A program made the position numbers and the translations under genes. The notes under the pieces were generated by a model. That model ran no database searches. It saw only the letters and a program-made list of their open reading frames with translations, and was not told the origin of the DNA. From an uncultured Polaribacter sp. (GTDB lineage: Bacteria; Bacteroidota; Bacteroidia; Flavobacteriales; Flavobacteriaceae), in assembly GCF_947501385.1 (NCBI RefSeq), contig NZ_CANMVP010000011.1, forward strand, positions 87,264 through 151,263: DNA of 64,000 nt. Reading direction: 5' to 3'. Every line of letters begins with the position of its first letter. Positions within the stretch are counted from its first letter, which is position 1. Below are positions 7,428 to 15,201 of the stretch, piece after piece.

Positions 7428-9023
7428 CTATTGCTCTGTTGAAAATACTGCAGCAGGCAAGCCTTCTTTATTATACAGGTTTGCTCCTTCAGGATTTCCA
7501 GCCCATGCGTAACGCACATGTTTTGGATTTGGAACTGATGTATTCCAAACTTCTATTTTATCCTTTGAAACTATTTTTGCTTCAGCTGGTTTCCACACGC
7601 CATCATCTCCAACAATTTCAAACCATTTTAATGGCTCATTGACCGAAACGGCATCCTCTAAAAGGTGTTTATGCCCCACCATTAAACCAGAACCTGTATG
7701 GGTAAAATCTATTTCTATTTTATTGTTTTGAATTTTAACAGACTTGTATAAAGGACCGCTTACTGCTTTTACCTTCATTTTATAATCTTTTGCCAGGGCC
7801 CAATACGCCAAACGTTTACCTACATCCATTTTGTTATGCGGATGAATATCATTAGGCTCTCCAATATCATATAATACAGCCATACCCGTATTAGGTACTT
7901 TTAAGGTTTTTCTAAGTTCATCATTAACAGTTGCCCAACCTTTACTCGCTTCATCACTACCTCTATTACAAGCTGCTAATTGCGCCCAATAAAATGAGAA
8001 ATCACCTTGATTCCAATCTGACCTCCAACTGGTAACCATGGTGGTCAAAAATTCCTCATAATCTTCAGGTAAGTAAACCGCATTACTTTCACCTTGATAC
8101 CAAATAGTACCTTTAATTTTATAAGGAATAATAGCATTCAACATACCATTATATAATGTTGTGGCTACTTGCATATCTTCTCTTGGATGCTTTAAGCCTT
8201 TTGGTTTACGTCCTTTTTTCCCCTTTTGCTCCCATACATTTACATTATATTTATAAACAGTATCTTCAAAACCTTTAGCATCCATATTTTTTATGGTGTT
8301 TTTTGTTTCTATATTCATGGCTCTGTAATATAGTTGTAAATTTTTATCGTTTAGATAAGCTTCTTCAGAAATCCAAGGTTGAATTCTACTTCCTCCCCAA
8401 GAACACTCTACCAAACCGATAGGTACATTTAAACGCTCACGCAATTCTTTAGCAAAGAAATAACCGGTGGCTGTAATTTTGTTCACCTCGTCTTTTTTAG
8501 CTTTTATCCATTTTCCAGTAAAATTTGTTTTCTTTTCATCTAAAGATGTTTGCCGTGATACTTCAATATGCCTTAACCAATCATCGTTTGCATTGGCGAC
8601 TTCATCTTTAATGAAATCTGCTAAAGGTTGATATTTTTTATCTCTAACACCCTTTGAAAACCTTTCCATTGTATAATCCATATTAGATTGCCCCGAGCAC
8701 AACCACACCTCACCTGATAAAACATCACTAATTGTAATGGTATTTTTTCCAGAAATTCTGATTGTAAATGGACCACCTGCTTTTGGTGTTTTTAAATTTA
8801 CCATCCAAGAACCATCTGCTTTAGTAGCAGTACTTGCTTTTTTACCCCAACTACCCAATACTTCAACCTTTTCAAAAGGATCTGCCCACCCCCAAACAGG
8901 TATTTCGGTTTCACGTTGAATGACCATATGGTCAGAAAAAAGAGCATGAAGTGTTACATTAGCCATTAAAAATTGTGGCAAAGCAATGAAAAGAATGCTT
9001 GCTAATTTATAACCTATTTTCAT
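7428..9023 (-). CDS. SASA-type carbohydrate acetylesterase (sialate O-acetylesterase-like)
   Basis: 531 residues with a Sec signal (LASILFIALPQFLMA) and the SGNH/SASA fold. The nucleophile block is CSGQSNMDYTM (Ser near residue 112). The oxyanion blocks are GWGGSRIQPW (here CSWGGSRIQPW) and WYQGESNA, and the acid-base block is NDIHPHNK near residue 390. The N-terminal 100 residues form the beta-sandwich usual in this family (FSDHMVIQRE, VWGWADP). Such periplasmic esterases remove O-acetyl groups from sugars, and in algal PULs they deprotect oligosaccharides before glycosidases act, so the sialate name is historical. It is the last gene of the PUL on the minus strand, about 300 bases after the LRR protein gene. 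Its exact sugar target is unknown. Confidence 0.88.
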   Translation of the reverse strand: MKIGYKLASILFIALPQFLMANVTLHALFSDHMVIQRETEIPVWGWADPFEKVEVLGSWGKKASTATKADGSWMVNLKTPKAGGPFTIRISGKNTITISDVLSGEVWLCSGQSNMDYTMERFSKGVRDKKYQPLADFIKDEVANANDDWLRHIEVSRQTSLDEKKTNFTGKWIKAKKDEVNKITATGYFFAKELRERLNVPIGLVECSWGGSRIQPWISEEAYLNDKNLQLYYRAMNIETKNTIKNMDAKGFEDTVYKYNVNVWEQKGKKGRKPKGLKHPREDMQVATTLYNGMLNAIIPYKIKGTIWYQGESNAVYLPEDYEEFLTTMVTSWRSDWNQGDFSFYWAQLAACNRGSDEASKGWATVNDELRKTLKVPNTGMAVLYDIGEPNDIHPHNKMDVGKRLAYWALAKDYKMKVKAVSGPLYKSVKIQNNKIEIDFTHTGSGLMVGHKHLLEDAVSVNEPLKWFEIVGDDGVWKPAEAKIVSKDKIEVWNTSVPNPKHVRYAWAGNPEGANLYNKEGLPAAVFSTEQ

Positions 9024-9175
9024 ATTTTATATTTGTTTACATTTATTACAGTTGCTATTAATTTGTAGAGAAATAAATGACTCCTTATAATTTCCTAAAA
9101 ATTAAAATTTAATGCTTTTTTTAGAATAGACAATTCACTTTCTAATTTTACGTAAAAAACATCGATAAAGGTAAG

Positions 9176-9194
9176 TTTTATCAAACCGATAAAA
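9176..9194. promoter_or_regulatory. Operator-like inverted repeat upstream of the acetylesterase gene
   Basis: TTTTATC-AAACC-GATAAAA is a perfect 7-bp inverted repeat about 150 bases upstream of ATG 9023. It lacks a T-run that would make it a terminator. A role in control of the esterase gene is inference only. Confidence 0.3.
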
Positions 9195-9218
9195 TACTAT
9201 TGTATGTTTAAGTAGAGC

Positions 9219-9252
9219 AAAAAAATCATCCCATACTATAAAAAAAAGTATG
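9219..9252 (-). terminator. Possible terminator of the LRR-protein gene
   Basis: On the minus strand CATACT and AGTATG pair around a T-rich loop and are followed by GGGATGA and seven T residues. The stem is only 6 bp, so confidence is modest. Confidence 0.4.
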
Positions 9253-9325
9253 CCTATAAAATGCAAAATAAAGAGACTTCTGTGGGTATTGATTATTTAA
9301 AAAACTCTACAAACAACTCATACAA

Positions 9326-10501
9326 CTATTTCTTTAGAATTCGTTTTACAATTTCACCATTATCTGTTTTTACTTTAAAAATATACATACCCGAAGCTAG
9401 ATCAGAAATATTGATTTCTGAATTTGAATTAGTTATACTCTCTTCTAATAATATTCTACCATTTATGTCATAAACAGTAACAGCTGTATCCACTGATTTT
9501 TTATTTATTATAGAAACAATTCCCTCTGTAGGGTTTGGATACATTCCCCAATTTAAATCGTGATCTACACTTTTTATAGCCAATATATTACCTATTACAA
9601 TATTCGTAGCAGGAAAAAATGCTAGCCAATTAGCATCAGCTTCATAAGCTGCCTTCGCAGCAGCATCTGGCACATATAACTTGGCATCTGAAGAAATACC
9701 ATTAAAAGTATCAGCTTCTATAGCTATTACTGAAGCACTATTAACCTGTACTGTAGTTAAAGTAGAAGTAGCAAAAGAAGTTGCTCCAATAGAGGTTAAA
9801 CTGGCCGGAAAATTAATTTCTGTTATAGCGCATCCATTACATACTTGCGAATCCATAGTTTGTACATTAGGTGGTAAAATAAAAGACGTAACTGTAGGGT
9901 TTTCAAACAATAAAGCACCTGTAATATTTAACAAATCTACAGAAGCAGATAAATCTGCAGTTACAATACTATTATTCCTAAATACTGCTGTACCTGTAAG
10001 CGTAGTTAATGAAGCAGGAGTAGTTAATGTTCCACTAAGACCTCCGCCAGAAAACGCACCGTTATCCATGGTGATTACAGAGCTTATAATTTCATTACCA
10101 TTAGTAACGCCAGTAGCATTTTGAAATGCCTGTTGCCCTATTAAAGTAATGTTATTTTCTCCTGTAAATGTTACAGAAGTTAATGATGTGGCACCTCTAA
10201 AACACCTACGAAGAAGAGATGTTACAGTACTTGGTATTTCAATAGATACAATAGTTGTATTTCCATTAAATGCTAACTCTCCAATAGCTGTAACAGAGCA
10301 TACGTTGCTCCCTGTAGGCTCAACAACTGAACTAGGCACAATAACGTTTGCCAAAGCACTTACTGTAACCTCAACTTCCCATGGAGAATCATTAATTATC
10401 TCATAACTAATGTCTGAATCTGTAAATTGATCACCTATTGCTTGGGCATTGCTAAATGTAATTATTAAAAAAGTAATAAATAAAAGTAATAATTTTTTCA
10501 T
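9326..10501 (-). CDS. Secreted BspA-type leucine-rich repeat protein with T9SS sorting domain
   Basis: 391 residues: Sec signal (KLLLLFITFLIITFSNAQA), then LRR_5/BspA-type repeats from about residue 60 to 300 (units such as VTAIGELAFNGNTTIVSIEIPSTVTSL and ITLIGQQAFQNAT). The C-terminal ~75 residues (MYPNPTEGIVSI ... DLASGMYIFKVKTDNGEIVKRILKK) are a type A sorting domain of the type IX secretion system. The protein is therefore exported across the outer membrane and likely held at, or released from, the cell surface. BspA-like repeats mediate protein or glycan binding and adhesion; no catalytic motif is seen. It is separated from the beta-helix protein gene by a terminator at 10653-10686. A glycan-binding role in the PUL is inference. 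Confidence 0.85.
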   Translation of the reverse strand: MKKLLLLFITFLIITFSNAQAIGDQFTDSDISYEIINDSPWEVEVTVSALANVIVPSSVVEPTGSNVCSVTAIGELAFNGNTTIVSIEIPSTVTSLLRRCFRGATSLTSVTFTGENNITLIGQQAFQNATGVTNGNEIISSVITMDNGAFSGGGLSGTLTTPASLTTLTGTAVFRNNSIVTADLSASVDLLNITGALLFENPTVTSFILPPNVQTMDSQVCNGCAITEINFPASLTSIGATSFATSTLTTVQVNSASVIAIEADTFNGISSDAKLYVPDAAAKAAYEADANWLAFFPATNIVIGNILAIKSVDHDLNWGMYPNPTEGIVSIINKKSVDTAVTVYDINGRILLEESITNSNSEINISDLASGMYIFKVKTDNGEIVKRILKK

Positions 10502-10652
10502 GGTAGTATAATAGTTTAAATTAATTAATCAACTATTACAATGCTACTAATTATTAAAAAAACAACATATAACTTATTGCCCATAATTCATAAACTATTG
10601 CTCTTCTTCATTTATTTTAGTTTTTAATGTAGGATAAACTTTAATAAATAAG

Positions 10653-10686
10653 AAAGGATAGCTTCTAAATAGAAACTATCCTTTTT
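10653..10686 (-). terminator. Terminator between the beta-helix and LRR genes
   Basis: AAAGGATAG pairs with CTATCCTTT, and inner bases TTCTA/TAGAA extend the stem. The T-run is longer on the plus strand, but on the minus strand TTTCTTATTT follows. It sits 30 bases after the beta-helix gene stop. Confidence 0.65.
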
Positions 10687-10715
10687 TAAATAGTATTTAC
10701 AACTTTTTTTAGTAT

Positions 10716-12872
10716 CTAATTTTTAACAATTTTTTTAGTGAAAATATTTTCGTTTGAATAAATTTTAGCGATGTAAACACCATCTGAAATATTACTTAAG
10801 TTTATCTGACCATTATTACTTTGTATTTGCTTTGAAATGACAATTTGCCCAAATAAATTTATGATTTCTACTTTGGCAGAAACATAGTTTTTTATTCTAA
10901 TATTTAAAACATCAGAAGCAGGTATCGGGTATAGTGAGATATTTTTTTCTATATTCTCAATATTTCCTGCACTCAACACTTGCGCTACAGTAATAGCAAA
11001 TCTAGACGCATTGGATGTATTAGAAGTGTCACTCAATACTATAGAACCATCTGTACCTAATAATCTAATATTCCTTCCGTTTCCCAAAACAAGTTTATTT
11101 ATAAGATAGTAGGTATCTCTTCCTGAAATAATTTCTACTTTCCACTTAACTGCATCATTTATTGTTGTATTAGAAACCATTTGTGGAAGACCTCCAACAG
11201 TTTCTCCCATCAATCTTTTTTTATCATCGCCAGCACCAAGAGCTTCTACATAATAATATTCTACTTCTCCAAGAACTGGAACAAATACCCATTGCTCTTG
11301 GATAGTTGGGAGCGATCCGTCTGAATCCTCATGGTCAGGATAAAGATAAAAACCAGTTTCATCGCTTCCATCAGCACTTAAATATCCAGACCATCGATTA
11401 TTACCTATGTAATACGCAACATTAGGAGCTGGAAACTCACTTACCTCGCCACATCCTAAAATAAAGTTACCTGAACCGTTATCTGTAACTGGTCCGCAAG
11501 ATGACCCAGTATTCCCTGAGCTCTCTGAAGGAAACTCGATAGGATACTCCGTTGAGTTAACTACGTTTAAGTTAGTTGCATAATGATTATTTTGAGATGC
11601 ATTAGTTCCATTTAGCATACGCAAATTATTATAAAATCCTCCCATCTGAATTTTCAAATCTGGATTCACGTTAGGATCAGTTGTTTTTAATATTACATCA
11701 TGTCCACTTCCACCTATATATGCTACGCAATTATTGCCATTATAATACGCATCTACAGGAGGAATGAGGGTAATATCAACCTTAGCATTACTATCAGAGT
11801 TATAAGTACTCTTATATACTGGTCCAAATACTGCATCTGAATAGCAATTGACTACAGATCCTCCACCACCAACTGCAAAAGCTTGTTCGTTACCAATAGA
11901 TGTACACCCTTCTATATAATTAGTTCCTCCGGCTTGACCTAAAGTAACAGCGGTTCGCATGTGCTTTATAGTGCAATTAAGCACGGTAACATTACTTGCT
12001 CCTAATGGACCTATTTGTACACCATCAATAATAGTTCTACCAACATTATAAGCACGAATACCAGCTTCACCAGTACTAAGCATATAACCCGCAGGTAGTT
12101 TGTATCCCCAATCGGTCATAAAATTTACATTATCAGCTGCTGAACCAGTTCCTTCTTCTAAAAGAATATCATCTGTAGTTCGTAATTCGCCTTCTATGTA
12201 ACAACCTTCAATCTTTGGATAACTTGCTGCCTGCATATAAATAGCATGCCCAAATGATCTGTGTATTATAGTACAATTAAGTACATGGTTTGACTCTCCT
12301 CTTACATTTATACTACTATGCTTATTATGTGCAATTACTGGTCCTGCTCCTTTTCCAAAAGTATCACCATAACCATAAGGTTTTGAACCCTTGGTTGTCA
12401 TGTGAAATCCTTCTATTCTATTGTTTCTACCATCTATCGCAATATTAGTTACCTCATTTATTGGATCATCATACACAGAGCCTACATCTACTATGGTTAG
12501 ATTTTTTAGTACGTTATTATTCCCAATTATTTGAATTTCATGCACATTACTTCTGGAAGCTGCAAATACACCTGTTTCTATATTGATTGTTACATCAGTA
12601 AAATCATAGGTACTATCATTACCTTCAAAAAGGAAAAGAATTCTATTATAGAAGCCACCAATCGTTGTATTATCTGGATATAATCCTGCACTAATGTCGG
12701 TAGCAGCAACGGTGTAAGTTCCAGCAGCTAATTTAACGTTTGCATTACTAGCTTTTAAATAGGGTTTTAGGTCACTTAATGTAGATACCGTAGTTTGCGC
12801 TTGTATATTGACAACAAACAGGATATATAAAAAAATTATATTAATTTTAAGGGAAGTGTAATTTCTTTTCAT
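10716..12872 (-). CDS. Secreted parallel beta-helix protein with trefoil module and T9SS sorting domain (putative polysaccharide lyase)
   Basis: 718 residues: Sec signal (INIIFLYILFVVNIQAQ). A right-handed parallel beta-helix of the pectate-lyase superfamily covers about residues 30-400, with turn-by-turn text such as NVHEIQIIGNNNVLKNLTIVD, NHVLNCTIIHRSFGHAIYM and SNVTVLNCTIKHM. A ricin-type beta-trefoil-like part spans about 490-640 (YYIGNNRWSGYLS ... QWVFVPV ... YYYVEA ... YYLINK). A C-terminal type A T9SS sorting domain (SLYPIPASDVLNIRI ... ISDGVYIAKIYS ... KKIVKN) ends the protein. Beta-helix proteins of this kind are polysaccharide lyases, epimerases or glycosidases; no known family could be assigned by eye. 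It is the only PUL product with a catalytic-type fold and a T9SS tag, hence the best candidate for extracellular backbone cleavage. It begins right after the inner repeat (12991-13156). Confidence 0.8.
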   Translation of the reverse strand: MKRNYTSLKINIIFLYILFVVNIQAQTTVSTLSDLKPYLKASNANVKLAAGTYTVAATDISAGLYPDNTTIGGFYNRILFLFEGNDSTYDFTDVTINIETGVFAASRSNVHEIQIIGNNNVLKNLTIVDVGSVYDDPINEVTNIAIDGRNNRIEGFHMTTKGSKPYGYGDTFGKGAGPVIAHNKHSSINVRGESNHVLNCTIIHRSFGHAIYMQAASYPKIEGCYIEGELRTTDDILLEEGTGSAADNVNFMTDWGYKLPAGYMLSTGEAGIRAYNVGRTIIDGVQIGPLGASNVTVLNCTIKHMRTAVTLGQAGGTNYIEGCTSIGNEQAFAVGGGGSVVNCYSDAVFGPVYKSTYNSDSNAKVDITLIPPVDAYYNGNNCVAYIGGSGHDVILKTTDPNVNPDLKIQMGGFYNNLRMLNGTNASQNNHYATNLNVVNSTEYPIEFPSESSGNTGSSCGPVTDNGSGNFILGCGEVSEFPAPNVAYYIGNNRWSGYLSADGSDETGFYLYPDHEDSDGSLPTIQEQWVFVPVLGEVEYYYVEALGAGDDKKRLMGETVGGLPQMVSNTTINDAVKWKVEIISGRDTYYLINKLVLGNGRNIRLLGTDGSIVLSDTSNTSNASRFAITVAQVLSAGNIENIEKNISLYPIPASDVLNIRIKNYVSAKVEIINLFGQIVISKQIQSNNGQINLSNISDGVYIAKIYSNENIFTKKIVKN

Positions 12873-12990
12873 ATAAAACTTTTTTTAACCGAAATTAAGT
12901 TATAACTATATGCTTTTATATAAATTATGATTCAGATATTGTAAATTGTAGTTCCTTATTTGATAATTTTATTAATTTTATTTTAAAATG

Positions 12991-13017
12991 AAAAACCTCG
13001 ACCCAAGAGTACGAGGT
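12991..13017 (-). terminator. Terminator at the distal end of inner repeat A
   Basis: On the minus strand ACCTCG and CGAGGT form a 6-bp stem with an 11-base loop and are followed by TTTTTC. It would end the long minus-strand PUL transcript after the sulfatase gene. Confidence 0.65.
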
Positions 13018-13156
13018 ATCAAGTAGAAATTTCTTTTTTATTTCGACGCAGAGCATCGGGGGAACCAAGCCGGCATAGGCAGGTTCAGCTAGTAATTTTT
13101 AATTCATTGCTTCGCTTCCGAAGCTTCGGAATAAAAATTGAGTTTCACTAATTTAA
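12991..13156. repeat. Inner direct repeat, copy A (166 bp)
   Basis: Shares long identical blocks with 46688-46895 in the same orientation, including ATTTCGACGCAGAGC, CCGGCATAGGCAGGTTCAGC and TAAAAATTGAGTTTCACTAA. This copy lacks about 45 bases present in copy B and contains a 16-bp perfect palindrome (TTCCGAAGCTTCGGAA). It lies just past the 3' end of the sulfatase gene. Confidence 0.9.
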
Positions 13157-13177
13157 CGTTCACTATTCATCAAATTT

Positions 13178-15028
13178 TTATATTTTTTGAACATTTACAA
13201 AATATGCTCCTAATACTTCGCCAGTTTTTAATGTAAACCATGTTTTGAGTTTTGTATCTCCTTTTTTAAGTGCTGCTTCAAATTCTACAAACTCCAAATT
13301 AGCATCTACTTTTTTTGAAATTTCAATACCTTGAATATTTATTTTAGCCTTTATAATATCTAAAGATTTTCCTTTTTTACTTTCTTTTACGCTTGTATTC
13401 GAAATTGCAGGACGTATTGGAGCTTCATCATTTAAAGCCAAATGTGTTTCTTCTGGCCAACGACGAAGTTTCAATCTATACCTACCACTTTGCGCTACAT
13501 TCAGCATCCAATAGCCATTATTTATATAGCCACTTCTAATATGTCTTTGATGCCAAGGACTTACTTGATCTGTATGCCAATCATGACAATATAAATTTAC
13601 TGAATTTGCTTTTTTATGTCCAACAATAATTCGTGGTTGATCGCTATATCCAGGCAACAAATCTTTCCACCATAAATTATAGGCTGTTTTGAACGCATCT
13701 ATTTTGTTGGGAAACTGATCTGCAATATTTTTTCTTTGCGCTGGATCTGTATCTAAATCGTACAATTCTATACCATTTATCAATCGCCAGTTGGCTTGCA
13801 TTAAAGCCGTTCTTAGCCAAGGCTCTGGAGTTTCGACACGTTGTGAATTGGTAATGATAATTCTATCTTTAAATGCTGAATTGTTACCATTCATTAAAGG
13901 AACCAGACTTTTGCCATCAAACTTTATATCTTTCTGTATGTTTAATTTACATAAATCAACCAACGTTGGTAAAATATCGTAATGGGCTGTTAATTCATTG
14001 ATGTCATTACCAACAGTAATTCCTCCATTTTTCCAATGGATAAAAAGTGGAACACGATGTCCTCCTTCATACATACTGGCTTTAATACCGCGCATTCCTG
14101 CATTGTATCCTTTTGTTACAAACCCATCTAAACGATGCCCCTCTACTTTTGCACCTTGGGCTGTTCCGTTATCTGTAGTAAAAATTAAAATGGTGTTCTC
14201 TGCAAGCTTCAAATATTTTAAGTAATTGACTAGCTTGCCTACATTTTCATCAATATTTGCTAACAAACCATAGAAATTTGCATTCGGAATATTCTCATTG
14301 TTTTTATACGGATCTGAATATGTATCTGCAACAAAATATGGGGAATGCGCCGCATTAGTCGATACGTAGCAAAAGAAGGGTTTGTTCTTATTTTCTTCAA
14401 TGTATTTTTTAGCATTGTTAAACCAAACATCTGTACAAAAGCCTTCAAATTTTTCTAACTTTCCATTGTGCAAATAGGTATCATTAAAATAGTCATTATC
14501 CCAATAATCCATAGTCTGTTCTATACCGCCGCCGCCATGCACTAAAACTTCATCAAAACCTTTGTCTTCTGGACGAAACGGATAATTATCACCCAAATGC
14601 CACTTCCCAAAAATACCAGTGCTATACCCATTTTCTTTAAAAATCTGTGCCATGGTTGTTTCTCTTTCCAAAATTAAAGAACGTCCGTTTATGGTATGCC
14701 AAACTCCAGTTCTATTAGAATGATGACCCGTTAAAAAAGCTGCTCGTGTTGGTGCACATGTAGGACTTACATGATAATTTGTAAATCTTGTACTTATGCT
14801 ATGCAGCTTATCAATATTTGGTGTTTGAATGTATTTATTTCCAAGCGCAGCAATATCTCCGTAACCTTGGTCATCTACCATGATAACAATTACATTTGGT
14901 TTTTTAGCTTTCTCTGATGAAGTACATGACAGAAAAAATATGACAGAAAAAGGTATTGCAATGCAACATAAAAAAAGATCGATACCCTTTAAATTAGTGT
15001 TGTTGTTTTTATAAAAATTGAGTTTCAT
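13178..15028 (-). CDS. S1 family (formylglycine) sulfatase, lipoprotein
   Basis: 616 residues. The N-terminus ends in a lipobox-like FFLSC (Cys near residue 35). IVIMVDDQGYGD is the first metal-binding block and PTCAPTRAA carries the C-x-P-x-R formylglycine signature (Cys near residue 91). GKWHLGD and TTDNGTAQG are further S1 blocks. Sulfatases of this type hydrolyse sulfate esters on sugars after conversion of the Cys to formylglycine by a maturase, which is not in this window. Length beyond the ~480-residue core comes from a C-terminal region of about 130 residues (from HKKANSVNLYCHDW on) that looks beta-rich. It is the last gene of the PUL core before the inner repeat. Sugar position and linkage specificity cannot be read from sequence. 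Confidence 0.93.
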   Translation of the reverse strand: MKLNFYKNNNTNLKGIDLFLCCIAIPFSVIFFLSCTSSEKAKKPNVIVIMVDDQGYGDIAALGNKYIQTPNIDKLHSISTRFTNYHVSPTCAPTRAAFLTGHHSNRTGVWHTINGRSLILERETTMAQIFKENGYSTGIFGKWHLGDNYPFRPEDKGFDEVLVHGGGGIEQTMDYWDNDYFNDTYLHNGKLEKFEGFCTDVWFNNAKKYIEENKNKPFFCYVSTNAAHSPYFVADTYSDPYKNNENIPNANFYGLLANIDENVGKLVNYLKYLKLAENTILIFTTDNGTAQGAKVEGHRLDGFVTKGYNAGMRGIKASMYEGGHRVPLFIHWKNGGITVGNDINELTAHYDILPTLVDLCKLNIQKDIKFDGKSLVPLMNGNNSAFKDRIIITNSQRVETPEPWLRTALMQANWRLINGIELYDLDTDPAQRKNIADQFPNKIDAFKTAYNLWWKDLLPGYSDQPRIIVGHKKANSVNLYCHDWHTDQVSPWHQRHIRSGYINNGYWMLNVAQSGRYRLKLRRWPEETHLALNDEAPIRPAISNTSVKESKKGKSLDIIKAKINIQGIEISKKVDANLEFVEFEAALKKGDTKLKTWFTLKTGEVLGAYFVNVQKI

Positions 15029-15201
15029 TTAGTTAAATTTTCAATTTAAAAATTAATAAAAATACATCCTTACGAAATTAAAATTTTAAACTTATTTTTG
15101 TATCATTTATAGTTCATTTACTATAAAATATAGACTCTTTTATACTTTTTTTTAGAAAAGTATTTGATTAGAAAATTTATCTGTCTTTTAATTCCAAGTC
15201 C

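Larger units (their letters stand above)
9024..9325. other. Intergenic region between the LRR-protein and esterase genes
   Basis: 302 bases. It contains a probable terminator for the LRR gene (9219-9252) and an operator-like inverted repeat (9176-9194) ahead of the esterase gene, so the esterase is probably transcribed separately. No gene is seen. Confidence 0.55.
12873..13177. other. Intergenic region with inner PUL repeat
   Basis: 305 bases. The right half is the 166-bp repeat at 12991-13156 with its terminator. The left ~115 bases are AT-rich and must hold the promoter of the beta-helix gene, but no full TTG/TAnnTTTG match was found. Confidence 0.6.

Noticed and set aside
7428..9023. Literal sialic acid metabolism role for the SASA protein
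   Set aside because: No sialidase or sialic acid catabolic genes are nearby; in this context the domain more likely deacetylates algal oligosaccharides.
9681..10124. 147-codon plus-strand frame
   Set aside because: It lies antisense to the LRR protein gene; its length is a by-product of the repeat structure, and the LRR frame has a signal, repeats and a sorting domain.
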